Positions 11,361 through 22,987 of a stretch of DNA of 64,000 bases are shown here, piece after piece. The DNA comes from Ceratothoa steindachneri. Taxonomy: Eukaryota > Arthropoda > Malacostraca > Isopoda > Cymothoidae. The position numbers and the translations under genes are program-made. How positions within the stretch are numbered: the stretch's first letter is position 1; each line of letters opens with the position of its first letter. Where the stretch lies: the NCBI GenBank assembly GCA_963969495.1, contig OZ018328.1, positions 124,001-188,000 of the forward strand, in the 5' to 3' direction. Below the pieces are notes generated by a model. It made no database searches. It saw only the letters and a list, made by a program, of their open reading frames with translations, and was not told the origin of the DNA.

Positions 11361-12149
11361 TACATCTAGAGTAATCCGCAGAGGGAGGTCGTGTGTAACC
11401 TCTGACTCTGAAGGGGGTGGGGGGTCTGCGAGAAGTTTGGCACCTACAAGTACCGTGACGGCAACACACAAATTCCCCGAAGTTTCTTCCTTACAACGGC
11501 CAAACTGTTTCATTTGTGGGACTAGCTCTCCACACAACGTAGGTCCAAGATCTTCTGCCCGACTCCAGGGAGAGTTTCCCCTTTTATTTCCCTCATGAGC
11601 TAAAATCGAGAGAGAGCACCAGATTATCATAAAATTATTATCGCTGCGCGAAAGTCCTTTTCATCTGCCGCCAGACAGAGTAAATCCTTGACACCTTCGA
11701 GCTATACTTGCTTCACGTCGCGGTTTACGACGGCGTGAAAACATGGCCCTTTGATGGCGCGTAGGTATCTTTCGCGGCAGAAATTTTCCTGAGCGGCGGC
11801 CGCAAATTTGGTCTCTCTTTGGTGCGAAAAGGGGCAGAGGAAATTCGAGGCGAAAGGCGAGTTTGGAATAAAGGAGAGACACGCAGCTTGTGTTGGGATA
11901 TTTCTGCGTACACTAATGTACGTGGTAATTAGACTTTTACAACCATTAATTATCTTCTCACAAAATGACGCAGGTCATTGTAGGGAATTTCCCTCTAGTT
12001 TTGTCTACGCTTAATATAGGGGTTTCTAGAAGCTGCTCAATTATGGGGGTAGGGGGTAGAGGTGAAATTAGGGGGGTTGGAGTTAAACACCCCCAAACAA
12101 CAACCCACAAAAATTCAAGATACGCAGCATTTTCTCAGGAAATATTTTG

Positions 12150-12330
12150 CAGTTTTCTTGCTATTAACCGATTTCCACGGGGGTTTTCGCTCTTAAAGCC
12201 GATTTTGGGAGGTGCGAACTAATTCTTAGAAGTGTTCCTCCCTCGCTAGAGCTCGTAGGAAGCTTTGGCAGGTAATTTGGGGGGCCACGTAGAAATACTC
12301 TTCTAGGCCTTGAATAAAGTCCTGGAATAA
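12150..12330. repeat. Diverged copy of an unclassified dispersed repeat
   Basis: Shares GAACTAATTCTTAGAAGTG and the downstream TAGGCCTTG block with 9200-9350, at similar spacing. The upstream GGGGTTTTCGC and TGGGAGGTG are also shared with 1375-1470. Confidence 0.4.
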
Positions 12331-12472
12331 ACCTAGCTGATTTTTTTGACGTTGGACAGTTTCTTTTGGGACAACAGAAATTTGTGGGGGTTCTGGGAAG
12401 TGTTTTGGGGGGACACTCCCAACAAATACGCAAAAAAAGAAGAAAAAATAAATAATACAGACCGCGGGGAGA

Positions 12473-12586
12473 TTAGGTTAGGTTATCTTCCTCATAAAAA
12501 CGTTGCACATTCATTTTGTTAGGTTAGGTTAGGATATTTTGGGGATCTTAGAAACGTCAATGGTTAGGTTTGGTTAGGTTAAAGGA
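12473..12586 (+). repeat. Interstitial TTAGG-type repeats
   Basis: Short runs of the arthropod telomere pentamer occur here: GGTTAGGTTA near 12475, three perfect TTAGG units near 12518-12533, and degenerate units near 12562-12582. They are separated by unrelated sequence. Confidence 0.65.
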
Positions 12587-12994
12587 GTATATATTACCAA
12601 ATTACTGTGCGGTGAATTACCAATTTCACCAGTTTAAGGCGGGTTGGTTATGAGTTTACAAGAATAGCGAATTATCTGACTTCAAAGATGATTCTTTAAG
12701 GGTATTCTTATTGATGGATGGAGTTACCGAAGGTTTACGGGTAATCGAGGTAAAGAAGGACTTTGAGAAAGGAAGTAGCAAAATATGCTTTTATTCTAAT
12801 AAGGGCCTATTGAAGAGACAAGCGGCACGTCAGAAGGTACTTTGCGAGGCAGGTTTTCTTATTCAACGCGAAGTATTGAGTTCTAGAGTGACAAGACTTG
12901 GGTGAATTAAAGGGAGTTCCTCACGCTAATATGGGAATTCTTAATGAGAATGAATTAATAAAACAATTATAATGTTTAATCTTATCATTGCTCG

Positions 12995-12996
<2 letters not shown>

Positions 12997-13072
<76 letters not shown>

Positions 13073-13078
13073 TATATA
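12997..13078. repeat. (TA)n microsatellite
   Basis: About 80 bp of TA dinucleotides, interrupted once by a G at 13071, directly left of a long hairpin. Confidence 0.95.
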
Positions 13079-13214
13079 TGAGGAATTAAACCACATTCTC
13101 CGAAGACAATTTAATTCAGAACAGTTTCAGTGTATCTCAGACCCTTTTTCAACTGAGATACACCGAAACTGTTCTGAATTAAATTGTCTTTGGAGAATGT
13201 GGTTTAATTCCTCA
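13079..13214. repeat. Long inverted repeat (hairpin, 62-bp arms)
   Basis: Arms at 13079-13140 and 13153-13214 are reverse complements at about 60 of 62 positions, with a 12-nt loop (ACCCTTTTTCAA). The left arm starts TGAGGAATTAAACC and the right arm ends GGTTTAATTCCTCA. A (TA)n tract touches the left arm and another begins 32 bp after the right arm. It could be a foldback/MITE-type element or an inverted duplication, and its transcript would fold into a near-perfect stem. No coding capacity. Confidence 0.9.
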
Positions 13215-13242
13215 TCTTTTCTTGCGATATTGCATTAATTTT

Positions 13243-13246
<4 letters not shown>

Positions 13247-13324
<78 letters not shown>
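13247..13324. repeat. (TA)n microsatellite
   Basis: A pure TA tract of about 78 bp to the right of the hairpin. Confidence 0.95.
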
Positions 13325-13326
<2 letters not shown>

Positions 13327-16250
13327 TTTTATCTTCGAGGGGGCGTGGCTTAGACTAGTTCGAAAGACGAGCCTCCATCTTCGAGCCCCTAAGTTTCCAC
13401 TCTTAAGGCGGAGAGTCACCTAACAGCTGTGTGTGTGTGTCTGATTTAGTTACAAGCCCAAATGTTTTGTCTCTATTGCTTGTCACACATCTCTGTTACA
13501 ATTTCATCTGGTTAAAATCTGTACTTGCCCACCTGCTTTGTAGACTCCTGTCTTCTGATAATTCTATCTCGAGACGCGAATTATTCGTTTCCTCTTGTTG
13601 ACTTAGGTATCTTGACCTTTGATCCTTTTCTCGCGTTCGCCCTCTTTGTATTTCCCGCGCGATAGGATTTAATGAGACGACCGTGAGTCCATTTTTTGGA
13701 GCTTCCTGTAATTTGGTGCCAGTAGCCCACCTATTACATAATCCGATCACCACAAAGTTAGGTTATGTTTGTAGGTGTTTAGGTTAGGTTAGGTTTTGTT
13801 ATGCTTTCTGTAAAAATATGGTTGCATGTAGTTGAAAACCCCATGAAAATACCTTGGGCTGCCTTAGAATAATGTTCTAATAAGTTATTTGATTTAAAAA
13901 AAAGTAGAATCCATTGTTTGAGGGTAAAAAAACAACAACGAAATAAACCCAAAGAGCTTTAATTCTGCAACAGAGCATATTCACTTATTCTAATTAAATC
14001 GGTCTCCGCATAACCGAAAACCCCATGGAAATAGCTTGAGCTAGTTTAAAATAATTATTTATCGTTAAAATAGACGTATACCTACCCAGAAATGATGACG
14101 TCATTCGTTCAAAATTAAACCTATTTATTCTAACTGATCTTAACTAACTCATCATACCCCCCCAAATCAAGTGATCTAGCAATGTTATTTAGTTTTGTTT
14201 AATTAAATAACCTTGCTAGTTTATTTAATGCTAATGCGTGTAGATGAGCACACATGGCCCGGCCACGTCGTTTGTCCCTATAAAACTCGTATTTCTTCTA
14301 AAATGAAGAGGAGGTAATTATTATTTGTATGTAAATAAAAGTGCACAACGAAACCCTAATTCGAAGCTTAGAACCAGGAAATTAGGTAGAGTAAGCAAGA
14401 AAAAATATCGGATTTCATATAATTTTTCTCTATATCCTGATTTTCACAAACGAGGAAAAACTATATTTGGCTGCAGGCCTAATTTTTTTAATTCATTCTA
14501 AGCAAATTCTTTTTTGGTGGGGCTTCTTCTACCAGGATTCAGCTCTCAAGCCTATCGTCTTAAGCGCAGGTTTGCATTCTTTCCGATGGTACTAAAATTA
14601 ATTTTGTGGTTTTCCTTTTGAAGCAGCTAAAAAATAAGATTTTGTGTTGATGAATCGAAGGCACTACGGTGTTTTTTGGATTTTGATTCACAAATTCTGG
14701 ATCCTTCAATAGTATTGAAGGATGTTTGTTTATGTAGCACCGTTATATATTTAGTTTGTTTCTTGGGGTGTGTGGGGGGGGGGGAGGCCATCGCAACCAG
14801 TCAAATGTGTGCACGAAAGAAAATGGATAAAACATACTCCCAAAGATGGTCAACAAATATAAAGTCACCATTCAAATAAATAGGTCGGGTTCTTAGAAAA
14901 CGTTACCTCACTGACTATCCCGCATTTTGTGTATAGTACTTCTACTGGTTACTAGTTTTTAACATTGTGTTATGTCAATAGACAGAAAGTATTTTAACAA
15001 ATTTAAAACCGAGCAAATGTTCCTACCTATTGGGTTGGCCTGAGAAAGGAGAACTGAATTACTTTAGAAGTAATATTTCCATTATGGAATTTAAATCTTT
15101 CCTGCAAAGCAGAAGTAGCAACCCGTCTATGATTTGGCCTTCATAAGTATTTTGTGTTGTTTTTTTACATTAATGTCTGGAAATCAAACGAGCTTTAAAT
15201 GTAATTTTGTGTTTTTCTTGTATATACCTGTAATAGTAAGTTTGATGTTGCTTTGGTTGATTCGCAAAACGGAGTTTCAATAAGTTAATGAATGTATCAA
15301 AATGCTTCAGTATGTGAAACGCTCGCAAAATTCACGAATGTCAGAGACTCACGTTTGTTCATTTTTCTAAACAAGGCGGAAAGTTGAAATTATTATTCAA
15401 ATACTCAAAAAAATCCCCTTCTTAAATTATAGAGTTAGTGATGATGATTAGGGAAGTAAACAGACCAGTAATAAAAACGCGACTTGTCAACAATCGTCAT
15501 ACTAAGAGAGATAATACGGGTTAAGCACATAATATATGTAGATTCTATTTGTACTGAAATTTCCTGTATATAATTTTAACTTTCCTGAAAATCTTTGCTT
15601 TGGGGAAAATATATTGTTACAAATCTAATTCATGTCGGGATCAAGACTTATGTAGTTAACTGCCTCATGTTTTTCTATCATGCTGTTCCATTTTCTGTTT
15701 GTGTTCGTTGCTCGCAAAGGCTGTATTATTGCCGTTTTTGATTGCTGCATTTCCTTGTTCTTTTGGTGTTGGATTCCATTTGTTGTTCATTTCCCGCCAG
15801 AATTAGCACTGTACAACAATAAAACAACCGGAAAGGAGAATAACCTTTTCTAGGGGTAGTTTTTGTTTAAATCACGAATATATCATCAGTCTCTTCCAGT
15901 TTCTTGAAAATAACCATCTTAATTAAGTTAAATACGTTGGTGGCTCCGTAAGGATTGAATGCAAACAGGAGTGGGCCCAAACTGACAACTCTAAAAGTTA
16001 TAAAGGATTTTTTTACATTTTAATGAGGTGTTCCTAAGGTATGTCTCAACCTAACTTAGGAAATTTATGAAAGTAGACTCAATATTTTTTTAACTATATT
16101 GGTCCAAATCCGAAATTACTTACGTAACGCTTCGATAATTTTCTAATTTACTATAAATGCTTCCTATTTTTATTTTTTTATTTAATATTTTTTTTTGCTC
16201 TTAAGATTTATATTATTTTTTACATACTTCAGTGTTTTTTTCTCTACAGG
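13325..16250. other. Non-coding stretch
   Basis: No gene was recognised. It includes a second TTAGG cluster (listed separately), a short GT run near 13430-13441 and a TGACGTCA palindrome near 14094. The rest is AT-rich sequence without structure that I can interpret. Confidence 0.5.
13756..13796 (+). repeat. Interstitial TTAGG-type repeats
   Basis: Contains AGTTAGGTTATG and then TTTAGGTTAGGTTAGG, which has three consecutive TTAGG units. Confidence 0.6.
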
Positions 16251-16263
16251 AGACTGAGCTAAA

Positions 16264-17320
16264 ATGCCTAGAGAATGCAAAAATTCCCCAGACAGTTTCT
16301 GTTTATATGTCGATAAGTTTCATTAAGACAATACAAGATACAGTTGACTAAACATATGAACAAACTTTATGAACTGTACCTTGGATGTAAAGTGAGTCAC
16401 CAAGAAAAACGCTGGGCAACTTGCATATGTTTTGTCAGGTTTTGGCTTCAGGTTTGTAGTACCAATGATCTTGAGGAAGCCAAATGACCATTCAACCGAT
16501 TGCTACTTCTGCTTAACAGATATTAAAGGTGGGTTTTAATCTGTTTTCATTCCTGGTCTTTAATATGTTTTTATGAGATGTATCAATTAAAAAGATCAAA
16601 ATACATACTATGTTGTACTTCCACTATTTCTGCAAATGATCACAATCAATAATATCTATTTTTAGTCTGAGTTTATTTTATTTCACTGCATATCGCAACA
16701 CAAATGGGAAAAATCTATCATGTATCTTCAGTCTGTTATTTTCCCAGTTCGACATTCAAGTGCTATTCCTGCACCACAGCCTCCGCCTGAACTATCACGC
16801 GCTGACACAAATAAAGCAGATGATTCAGAATCTCAAGATACATCATATGTGACACAACTCGAATCTGACAAGAAACCACACCTAATCACCCAACAGAACT
16901 CACTAATCTCTTCGTGATCTAACACTTACTAAGCAAGAGAGTGAGCTCCTGGCCTCACGTCTGTAACAATAGAACCTGTTGAATGAACATGCTCTAATTA
17001 CAGTATTTAGGAATCGTTCGGCAGATCTACAGTAATTCTTCACGTTTGAAAACAACTTGAATTATTGTAATGATATCAGGGGCCTATTCAATGCCCTTGA
17101 GCTGAATTATGAACCAGATGAGTCGAGGTTATTCATAGATGCATCTCTTTACAGCATAAAAGCCGTGCTGTTACACATTAGGAACACCGTGCCTTCTATG
17201 TCGCATAAGTTACAAGGAGCATGAGTGGCTAATTTGTGCAGATTCAAAGTTATAGCCCTACTTAATGAGCTACAAACTGAATACACTAAGTTTATGTGCT
17301 CCCTTTGCAAGTGGGAGAGT
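16264..17320 (+). pseudogene. Arthropod multicopy protein family, pseudogene copy 1, 5' part
   Basis: The copy starts at an ATG with MPRECKNSPDSFCLYV and shows, in several frames, the conserved segments I recognise from an uncharacterised protein family with many copies in arthropod genomes. These are LYLGCKVSHQEKRWATC, then PNDHSTDCYFCLTDIKG (paired cysteines suggesting metal binding), YLQSVIFPVRH, ALELNYEPDESRLFID followed by SIKAVLLH, and finally FKVIALLNELQTEYTKFMCS. A non-coding gap after 16527 (AAAG|GTGGG) may be a retained intron. Stops and frameshifts occur throughout. A CR1 LINE interrupts it at 17320, and the gene resumes at 22348. No function is known to me for the family. Confidence 0.75.
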
Positions 17321-17387
17321 AACAACAAGGAACAACAAGGAAAAAAGGTACCCTAGGAGACCTTACGGTCCATTCAAAGAGGGTACC
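17321..17387 (-). repeat. CR1 3' end: tandem decamer tail and hairpin
   Basis: On the plus strand AACAACAAGG occurs twice in a row (17321-17340), directly against the interrupted pseudogene. Next to it GGTACCCT (17347-17354) and AGGGTACC (17380-17387) can pair as a stem. CR1 elements typically end in short tandem repeats rather than poly(A), and a 3' hairpin is a likely recognition site for their reverse transcriptase. Confidence 0.7.
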
Positions 17388-17420
17388 TTTGGACTAGCAA
17401 TTGAGCGGGCACAAGGCTGC

Positions 17421-20225
17421 TCAATTGTTTTGCGTCCCTAAACGGCCACTTTTCAAGACTTTGTCTAGTCTTGACTTGAACTGGTCAACAGATTCACTGT
17501 TGACAACTTCCACTGGAAGTGCGTTCCACATACCGCAGATACTGTAAGTGAAAAAATTTCCACACAGATTGCGGTTGTAACGCTTCAGTTCAAGTTTGAA
17601 GCCATGATTGCGCGTTCTGTTCTCACTCAGTGTGAACATATCCCGGTAGTCAACATTGTCGAACCCTCGAAGTATTTTGAAAACTTCGATGAGCTGACCA
17701 CGCAGTCTACGGGTTTCCAGCGAGAACAGATCTAATTTCCTTAGTCTATCCTCATAACTTTTATGTCGGATAGAGGGAATCAGCTTGGTTGCCCTGGCTT
17801 GTACGCGTTCCAATCTCGCGATGTCCTTTCACAATGAAGGACTCCAAAATTGTACGGCATACTCTAGGTGCGGTCGGACAAGTGAGTTGTACAGACACAG
17901 TACAATCTCCTGGTTCCGATAACCAAACTGGCGCTTAATTTTACCTAGCATCCTTTGGGCCTTTTTCTCCGCCTCAATGCACTTTTTCGAGAACTTGAGG
18001 TCACTAGTGATTGTTACACCCAAGTCCTTCTCAGTGTCGGTGGATTCCATAGCAGTGCCCCTAAGGATATACTGTGATTGGGGGTTTCTGTGGCCGATAT
18101 GCATCACTTTGCATTTGCCCACGTTAAAAGGCATCTGCCACGTGTCCGACCACTCCCCAATCTTCCCAAGATCTTCCTGCAGGCGGGCAGTATTTCCATC
18201 CTTTGCAACGTTCATACCAAGCTTGGTATCGTCGGCAAATTTGGAAATCTTGGCAACCATGTCACCGTCCATGTCGTTGACGTAGATGATGAATAGTAGT
18301 GGTCCCAGGACAGAACCTTGAGGCACCCCGCTAGTAACGGGCACCCACTCAGAAGACTGTCCATTCACCACCACCCGTTGCCGTCTGCCACTTAGCCAGT
18401 TCTCGATCCAACCGGCTACCTTTCCGTCTATGCCTAGCGCTCGCACTTTCCGGAGAACGCGGCGGTGTGGTACCTTATCAAAGGCTTTCTGAAAGTCTAG
18501 GTAGACCACATCCACCGCCTTGTCCCGATCGTGCTCACTGAAAACGAAGTCGAAGAATTCCACAAGGTTCGTCAGGCATGACCGTTGCCTTCGGAAGCCG
18601 TGCTGGGAACTCCTCAGCAGCAGGTTTGACTCTAAATACGACGTCACTTTGTCCACCATGATGCTTTCCATGAGTTTACCGACTATCGAAGTCAGAGTGA
18701 TAGGTCGGTAGTTTGACGGTTGGTTACGGTCTCCTTTCTTGAAGATAGGAGTCACCTCCGCCTCACGCCAGTCTCTAGGAACGCATTTGGTCCGGATTGA
18801 CATGTTAAAGATAGCGCACAGATGTCGTGATACTTCATCGCACACTTCCTTCAACACTTTAGGTAGAAACCCGTCCGGTCCAGGGGACTTATTCGTCTTT
18901 AGGTCAGCGATCTTTTTCTTTATTTCTCCTTCGGTGAAGTCCATTGCCTCCAGCCTTTCCCCCGAGTAGGAATCCGTCGGCTGGGGAATGGGACCACACT
19001 CTTCAGTAAACACTGAAGAGAAGTATTCGTTTAGGAGGTTGGCATTTTCTGCATCTGAATGTTTTAATGTCCCCTCCTTATTCCTCAAAGGGCCAATCGT
19101 TCGATGGATTGGTTTACGGCTGCTCACATATCCAAAAAACTCCTTGGGATTCTCTTTACAGAGTCTCGCCACTCGGAGTTCCTCAGACCGCTTAGTTGTC
19201 CTTATGCTGGACTTCACTCTCCTGGCTAGCCTCCGGTATTCGTCAAAGTCACCCGAGATCTTCGATTGCCGGTACACATTTCTCTTCTCCGTAAGCAGTT
19301 GCCCGATTTCTCGATTAAACCACTTTGGTTGAACAGAAGACCGACGGGGGCATTTCAGAGGGATAAAACGCGATTGAAGACTCATGAATGTGGTTTTGAA
19401 ACTGTTCCAAGAGTCTTCAACAGCATCGCACTTCTCTAGCCTCGCGTCAGTCAGTCCCGCGCGTAGACCTGCAAAGTCTGCTCTTCTCAAATCCAGTTTC
19501 CTTGATTTACTAGTTGCAGGCTCTGCCTTGGGGACTTTGACTACAAATCTAATTAGTCGGTGGTCACTGCCACCGAGCTCTTCGCCAACAGAGAGGTCCT
19601 CAACGATGTCATCCTCAGAGGTGAAAACCAAGTCGAGGATATTGTCTCCTCTCGTTGGCTCTCTCACCCATTGAGTGAGGAACTCGTTGTTCGTGAACTC
19701 CAGGAGTAGTACGTTCTCGCCACAGGGTTCTCTAGTTTCCCAGTCAACTTGTGTGTTGAAATCACCCATGACGATGCACACTCTGTCTTTCACAAGTTCT
19801 CCTAGTAGCTGGTACAGATCTCTGTCCTTTTCAACGAGTTGGGCAGGAGGTCTATAAAGCACCAGGGTCCTGTATTTGGCAGGACCAATCTCTAGGTCAA
19901 CACCTAGTAGTTCATGGTCGGATACGATGTTGCAATCCGTCGAGTTGAGAGTATCCTTGACATACAACATCACACCGCCACCCTCTCTGTCTGGCCTATC
20001 TTTCAAGAAGAGCTGGTAACCAGGAATCGTGAATTCACCTTCAAAATCTCGGCTTGAGGTTTTTATCCACGCCTCCGTTATGGCCACCATCTCCGGTTCT
20101 TCTGTTGCTACGAGGCCACGAAGTTCTAGAAACTTGTTTCTGATAGACCTCGCATTAAACAGAAGAACTTTTAGGGAGTCCCTGACTGTAGGACTCCCTA
20201 CGCTCTTCCGTCTCCCGCTTTCTTT
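17421..20225 (-). pseudogene. CR1 ORF2: endonuclease and reverse transcriptase, one TGA
   Basis: The frame opens after a TAG near 20226, with no ATG before 20090. The apurinic-type endonuclease starts upstream of that ATG with LLFNARSIRNKFLELR. It continues with AITEAWI, RGGGVMLYV-type residues, VMGDFNTQVDW and LGGSDHRLI. The reverse transcriptase follows: PIFKKGDRNQPSNYRPI, VVYLDFQKAFDKVPH, SGVPQGSVLGPLLF and the catalytic FADDTKL. The frame runs to a single TGA at 17829-17831, where Arg is expected (FWSPSL*KDIARLE). It then continues in frame to 17421. At about 930 codons it is close to full CR1 length. One nonsense mutation in an otherwise open frame suggests a fairly recent insertion. Confidence 0.9.
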
Positions 20226-21441
20226 CTATGTGGCGGGATCATTCCACTCTTTGTGACTTCAGAAAAGGTCGTTCCTGGAGTAACACGGGTGTACTGGCGT
20301 ACGTCCTCCTTTACTCGGGGTCTGACACTTATTTGGGTCCGCTCCACAACATCCTGGATCATGTTTGCGAGTGCAGCTTTCCCTTTAAAGGAAAGATGCA
20401 CTCCGTCCCTTTTGTACAGGTCATTTCTCCCGTAAAAGGTGCGGTAGGGGTCTACAAAAAAGATTCCTTCCGCTGTACAAAGATCTCCCAGGCGTTGGTT
20501 TATGGAGACGTTCCTCGCGTGAGCATTGCGGGATGGACCTCGTCTTGGGAGTATCCCGACCACGACACGTCTGCGGGTTTTTAGCCCACAGTCGTCAACT
20601 CCTCCCATAACCGTGGTCAGGATCTTCCCGCTGGCGCCTACATTGCCTCCTCGTAGGTAGAGATCGTTGCCACTTGCCATGAGGGCAACTACTGAGTTCT
20701 CAGAGATCTGAGATTTCTCAGCCTCCACCCTTATTTCTCCGTTCCCCTTTCCTGGAAGGCAGCTTACCTTCACACTGGTGCGAAGGCGGGCCGCTAGCAA
20801 GGGTTGTAGATCCCGCGCTTGGGAGTCACCGATCACGATGACCCTCGCGCATTTGGGTTCAGAGGACAGAGGCTTCCCTTTCAGTATGGGCTCTTTCAAT
20901 TCCTCTTTCTTCCCCACTTTTTTGGGTTTTTTCTTCTTTTTCTTCTTCGTTTTTTCTTCCGTTTCTACTTTCTCTTCTGTTTTTCCTTTCTTACTCTTCC
21001 TTTTCTTCTTTTTGACGCCCTGAGTAACCCCAGCAGCTGCTGGCTCTGGGACGTCGGATGGTTGGCCTATCTCTATCGACGCGGTGCATGAGGGCCACCA
21101 GAGGAGCCATCCGCGTCGTTGGGAGTTTCTTGTTGCTGTTGCTGTCCATTGGTGGCTTTAATCTCTGAAATGATGGCTTTGAGATGACGGATTTAAGTCA
21201 CATGCTCAGACTCGAGGATTTTCACCTATTCTTCCAGCCGTCGTGTTTTTTCCTCAGAAGATTTAAAAAGTTCCTTAAGCTCCTGAAGTTCTGCCCTAAG
21301 GACGCAATCCGTGCAGATACTTCCAGGGTAGCATTTTGAGAAACACCCCTCCGGAAAATCTACGCACCACTTGTCCTTTTGGCATGTCGAGCAGGTATAC
21401 TTTAACGCACCAGGTCCTTTCTTTCCAGTCATGCTGAACAC
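20198..21441 (-). pseudogene. CR1 ORF1: zinc finger, coiled coil, SGNH esterase-like
   Basis: Starting at 21441, the frame has a Cys-rich finger (CSTCQKDKWCVDF, CFSKC, CTDC) followed by a leucine/glutamate coiled coil, as in CR1 ORF1 proteins. Two in-frame stops follow (near 21225 and 21195). After a frameshift comes a very lysine-rich linker (about 21010-20900). From about 20845 to 20350 there is an SGNH hydrolase-like domain with VIVIGDSQARD (Ser block), ASGNDLYL (Asn block) and KRDGVHLSFKG (the Asp-x-x-His block). Such esterase domains are established in CR1 ORF1, where they are thought to help in RNA or membrane handling. The stop lies at 20198, overlapping the start of the ORF2 frame. 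Confidence 0.85.
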
Positions 21442-22347
21442 TTTAGAACTCTGAATACTTTGTGACCACTCAATAAAAAAAGAAAGGGGGTGGTGAGTTC
21501 GCCCCGCGTGAGTCGCTCCCGCCTATCGATCAGAGAGGTTTCGGATCTTTCAGAAGGCACGCTCCTTGTGCTGCTGTTCGTCCGACCGAGTCGTCAAACC
21601 TCGGCGTGCCGTGGCTCCCAACCAAGCAGCACTGACGGTCCCCGAAGGGGCCATCGATTTCTCACCAGGTGAACAACGGAGCACACCCTGTACTAAACTA
21701 CTACTAGTTCCCTTCACGACGGCAAAGATCTCGGAGCAGCGTTCAGTGGATATCCCGCCACACCAAGAGACTCGACACAAGGCTTTTTATTGGCCTGGCA
21801 ACCAACATGGGAACAAAGGGCCGTCACCGCGGACCAATGCTACCAGAGACACCCGTCAACGGTCACTGGGAATGGTCAATAATTATGCGCCAGGAAAGGG
21901 GTTACCGGGGCACTACCCTCATCCCATTCATCGTGCCCCAACGCCTAAGACCCCTCAAGTCCTAGTCTCTCGCAACCAGTGAGCGTCGATTGGCTTTGTT
22001 TATAGAGGTTCCATAGCCTCTCTTCTGACGCGTGAGGTAGCTGCCAGGTCCTTATATGTAGATAGATGAAAAAAGGGTAAGAGTGACATGATAGGTATAG
22101 GGGTTGCTTTTTTGTTGTTTTTTCTTTTTGTATAAGTGGAAGAAATAGGATTAATTTTTAAAGAAAGATGAAGGATAGAGTAGGATAAAAAAAAGAAAAG
22201 ACGCACTTAGTCTGGAACCTAATTTCTGACCAAATCGACAAGGGAAACCCTGCCAGGGGTGCCAGAAGATAGGTACCCCCGCCGACATAGCTCGAAAAGT
22301 CAAGGGTACGCACAAGCTCTCTTCCCGCGACAAGGGGGCGTCACCAC

Positions 22348-22987
22348 TCTAGATCAGAACATTATGTACGGATAGAATGATCCCCTCGGAAAACTATGGT
22401 GCCTCGATGCTATAATCCAATTCATGAGCCTTTAGTTAAGAAAGAGAAAATAATTTTTCCACCACTACATATAAAATTAGGCCTAATGAAGCCATTTACC
22501 AAGGCGAGGCAACATAGCAATCCATGTTTCCGGGACCTCAAAGCGATTTTGCCTAAAATAAGTGATGCCAAGATTAAAGAAGCCATGTTCGTGAACTCTC
22601 AGCTTCGTCAACTTATAGCTGATGGGGACTTGAGGAGACAAGGGATGAAACTGAGCTATCGGCCTGCCATGCATTCAAAAATATATTCAAAGGACTTCGG
22701 GAAAAGCACCAAGGAACCCAGCGAGAGCCTATAATGGAGAGCCTAATCAAGTTCTACCAAGATCTCTGATGCAATATGTCACTGAAGATACACTTTCTCA
22801 TCTGCCCTTATTTCCTGAGAATACAGGAGATGAGAGTGATGAACATGGAGAGAAGTTCTGTCAAAATATAGCGTCAATGGAAAACAGGTATAAGGGAAAA
22901 TGGAACCATGCTTTGCTGGCTCACTTCTGCTTTAACTTGAACCGTGACACAGCTGAGACGTCGGACAAACGAAGAAGTAAATACTAA
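22348..22987 (+). pseudogene. Arthropod multicopy protein family, pseudogene copy 1, 3' part
   Basis: Continues copy 1 after the CR1 insertion. It resumes with SRSEHYVRIE, a TGA, then SPRKTMVPRCYNPIHEPLV and KEKIIFPPLHIKLGLMKPF. From 22769 it reads through LPLFPENTGDESDEHGEKFC, MENRYKGKWNHALLAHFCF and a basic end. These match the C-terminal half of the family, whose hallmark is PPLHIKLGLMKQF followed by a FPEN...DEHGE motif. Relative to the 5' part almost nothing is missing across the insertion, which fixes the LINE boundaries. Stops and frameshifts make it non-functional. Confidence 0.78.

Larger units (their letters stand above)
11363..12996. other. Non-coding stretch with a diverged repeat
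   Basis: No gene was recognised. It contains a diverged repeat copy at about 12150-12330 and TTAGG runs at 12473-12586, both listed separately. Confidence 0.5.
17321..22347 (-). mobile_element. Full-length CR1-type LINE inserted in pseudogene copy 1
   Basis: The boundaries come from the interrupted pseudogene, which breaks off at 17320 and resumes at 22348. The element is about 5.03 kb on the minus strand. It has a 5' region (22347-21442), ORF1 (zinc finger, coiled coil, lysine-rich linker, SGNH esterase-like domain), ORF2 (endonuclease and reverse transcriptase) and a short 3' end. The 3' end finishes in two copies of a decamer (17321-17340) after a hairpin at 17347-17387. This organisation is that of CR1-clade LINEs. 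ORF2 has a single in-frame TGA; ORF1 is more damaged. Confidence 0.88.

Noticed and set aside
19384..19674. Plus-strand open frames inside CR1 ORF2
   Set aside because: Shadows of the strongly supported ORF2 on the opposite strand.
21566..21982. A 138-codon open frame on the plus strand within the CR1 5' region
   Set aside because: It is antisense to the LINE, has no recognisable domain and has the composition of GC-rich 5' untranslated DNA.
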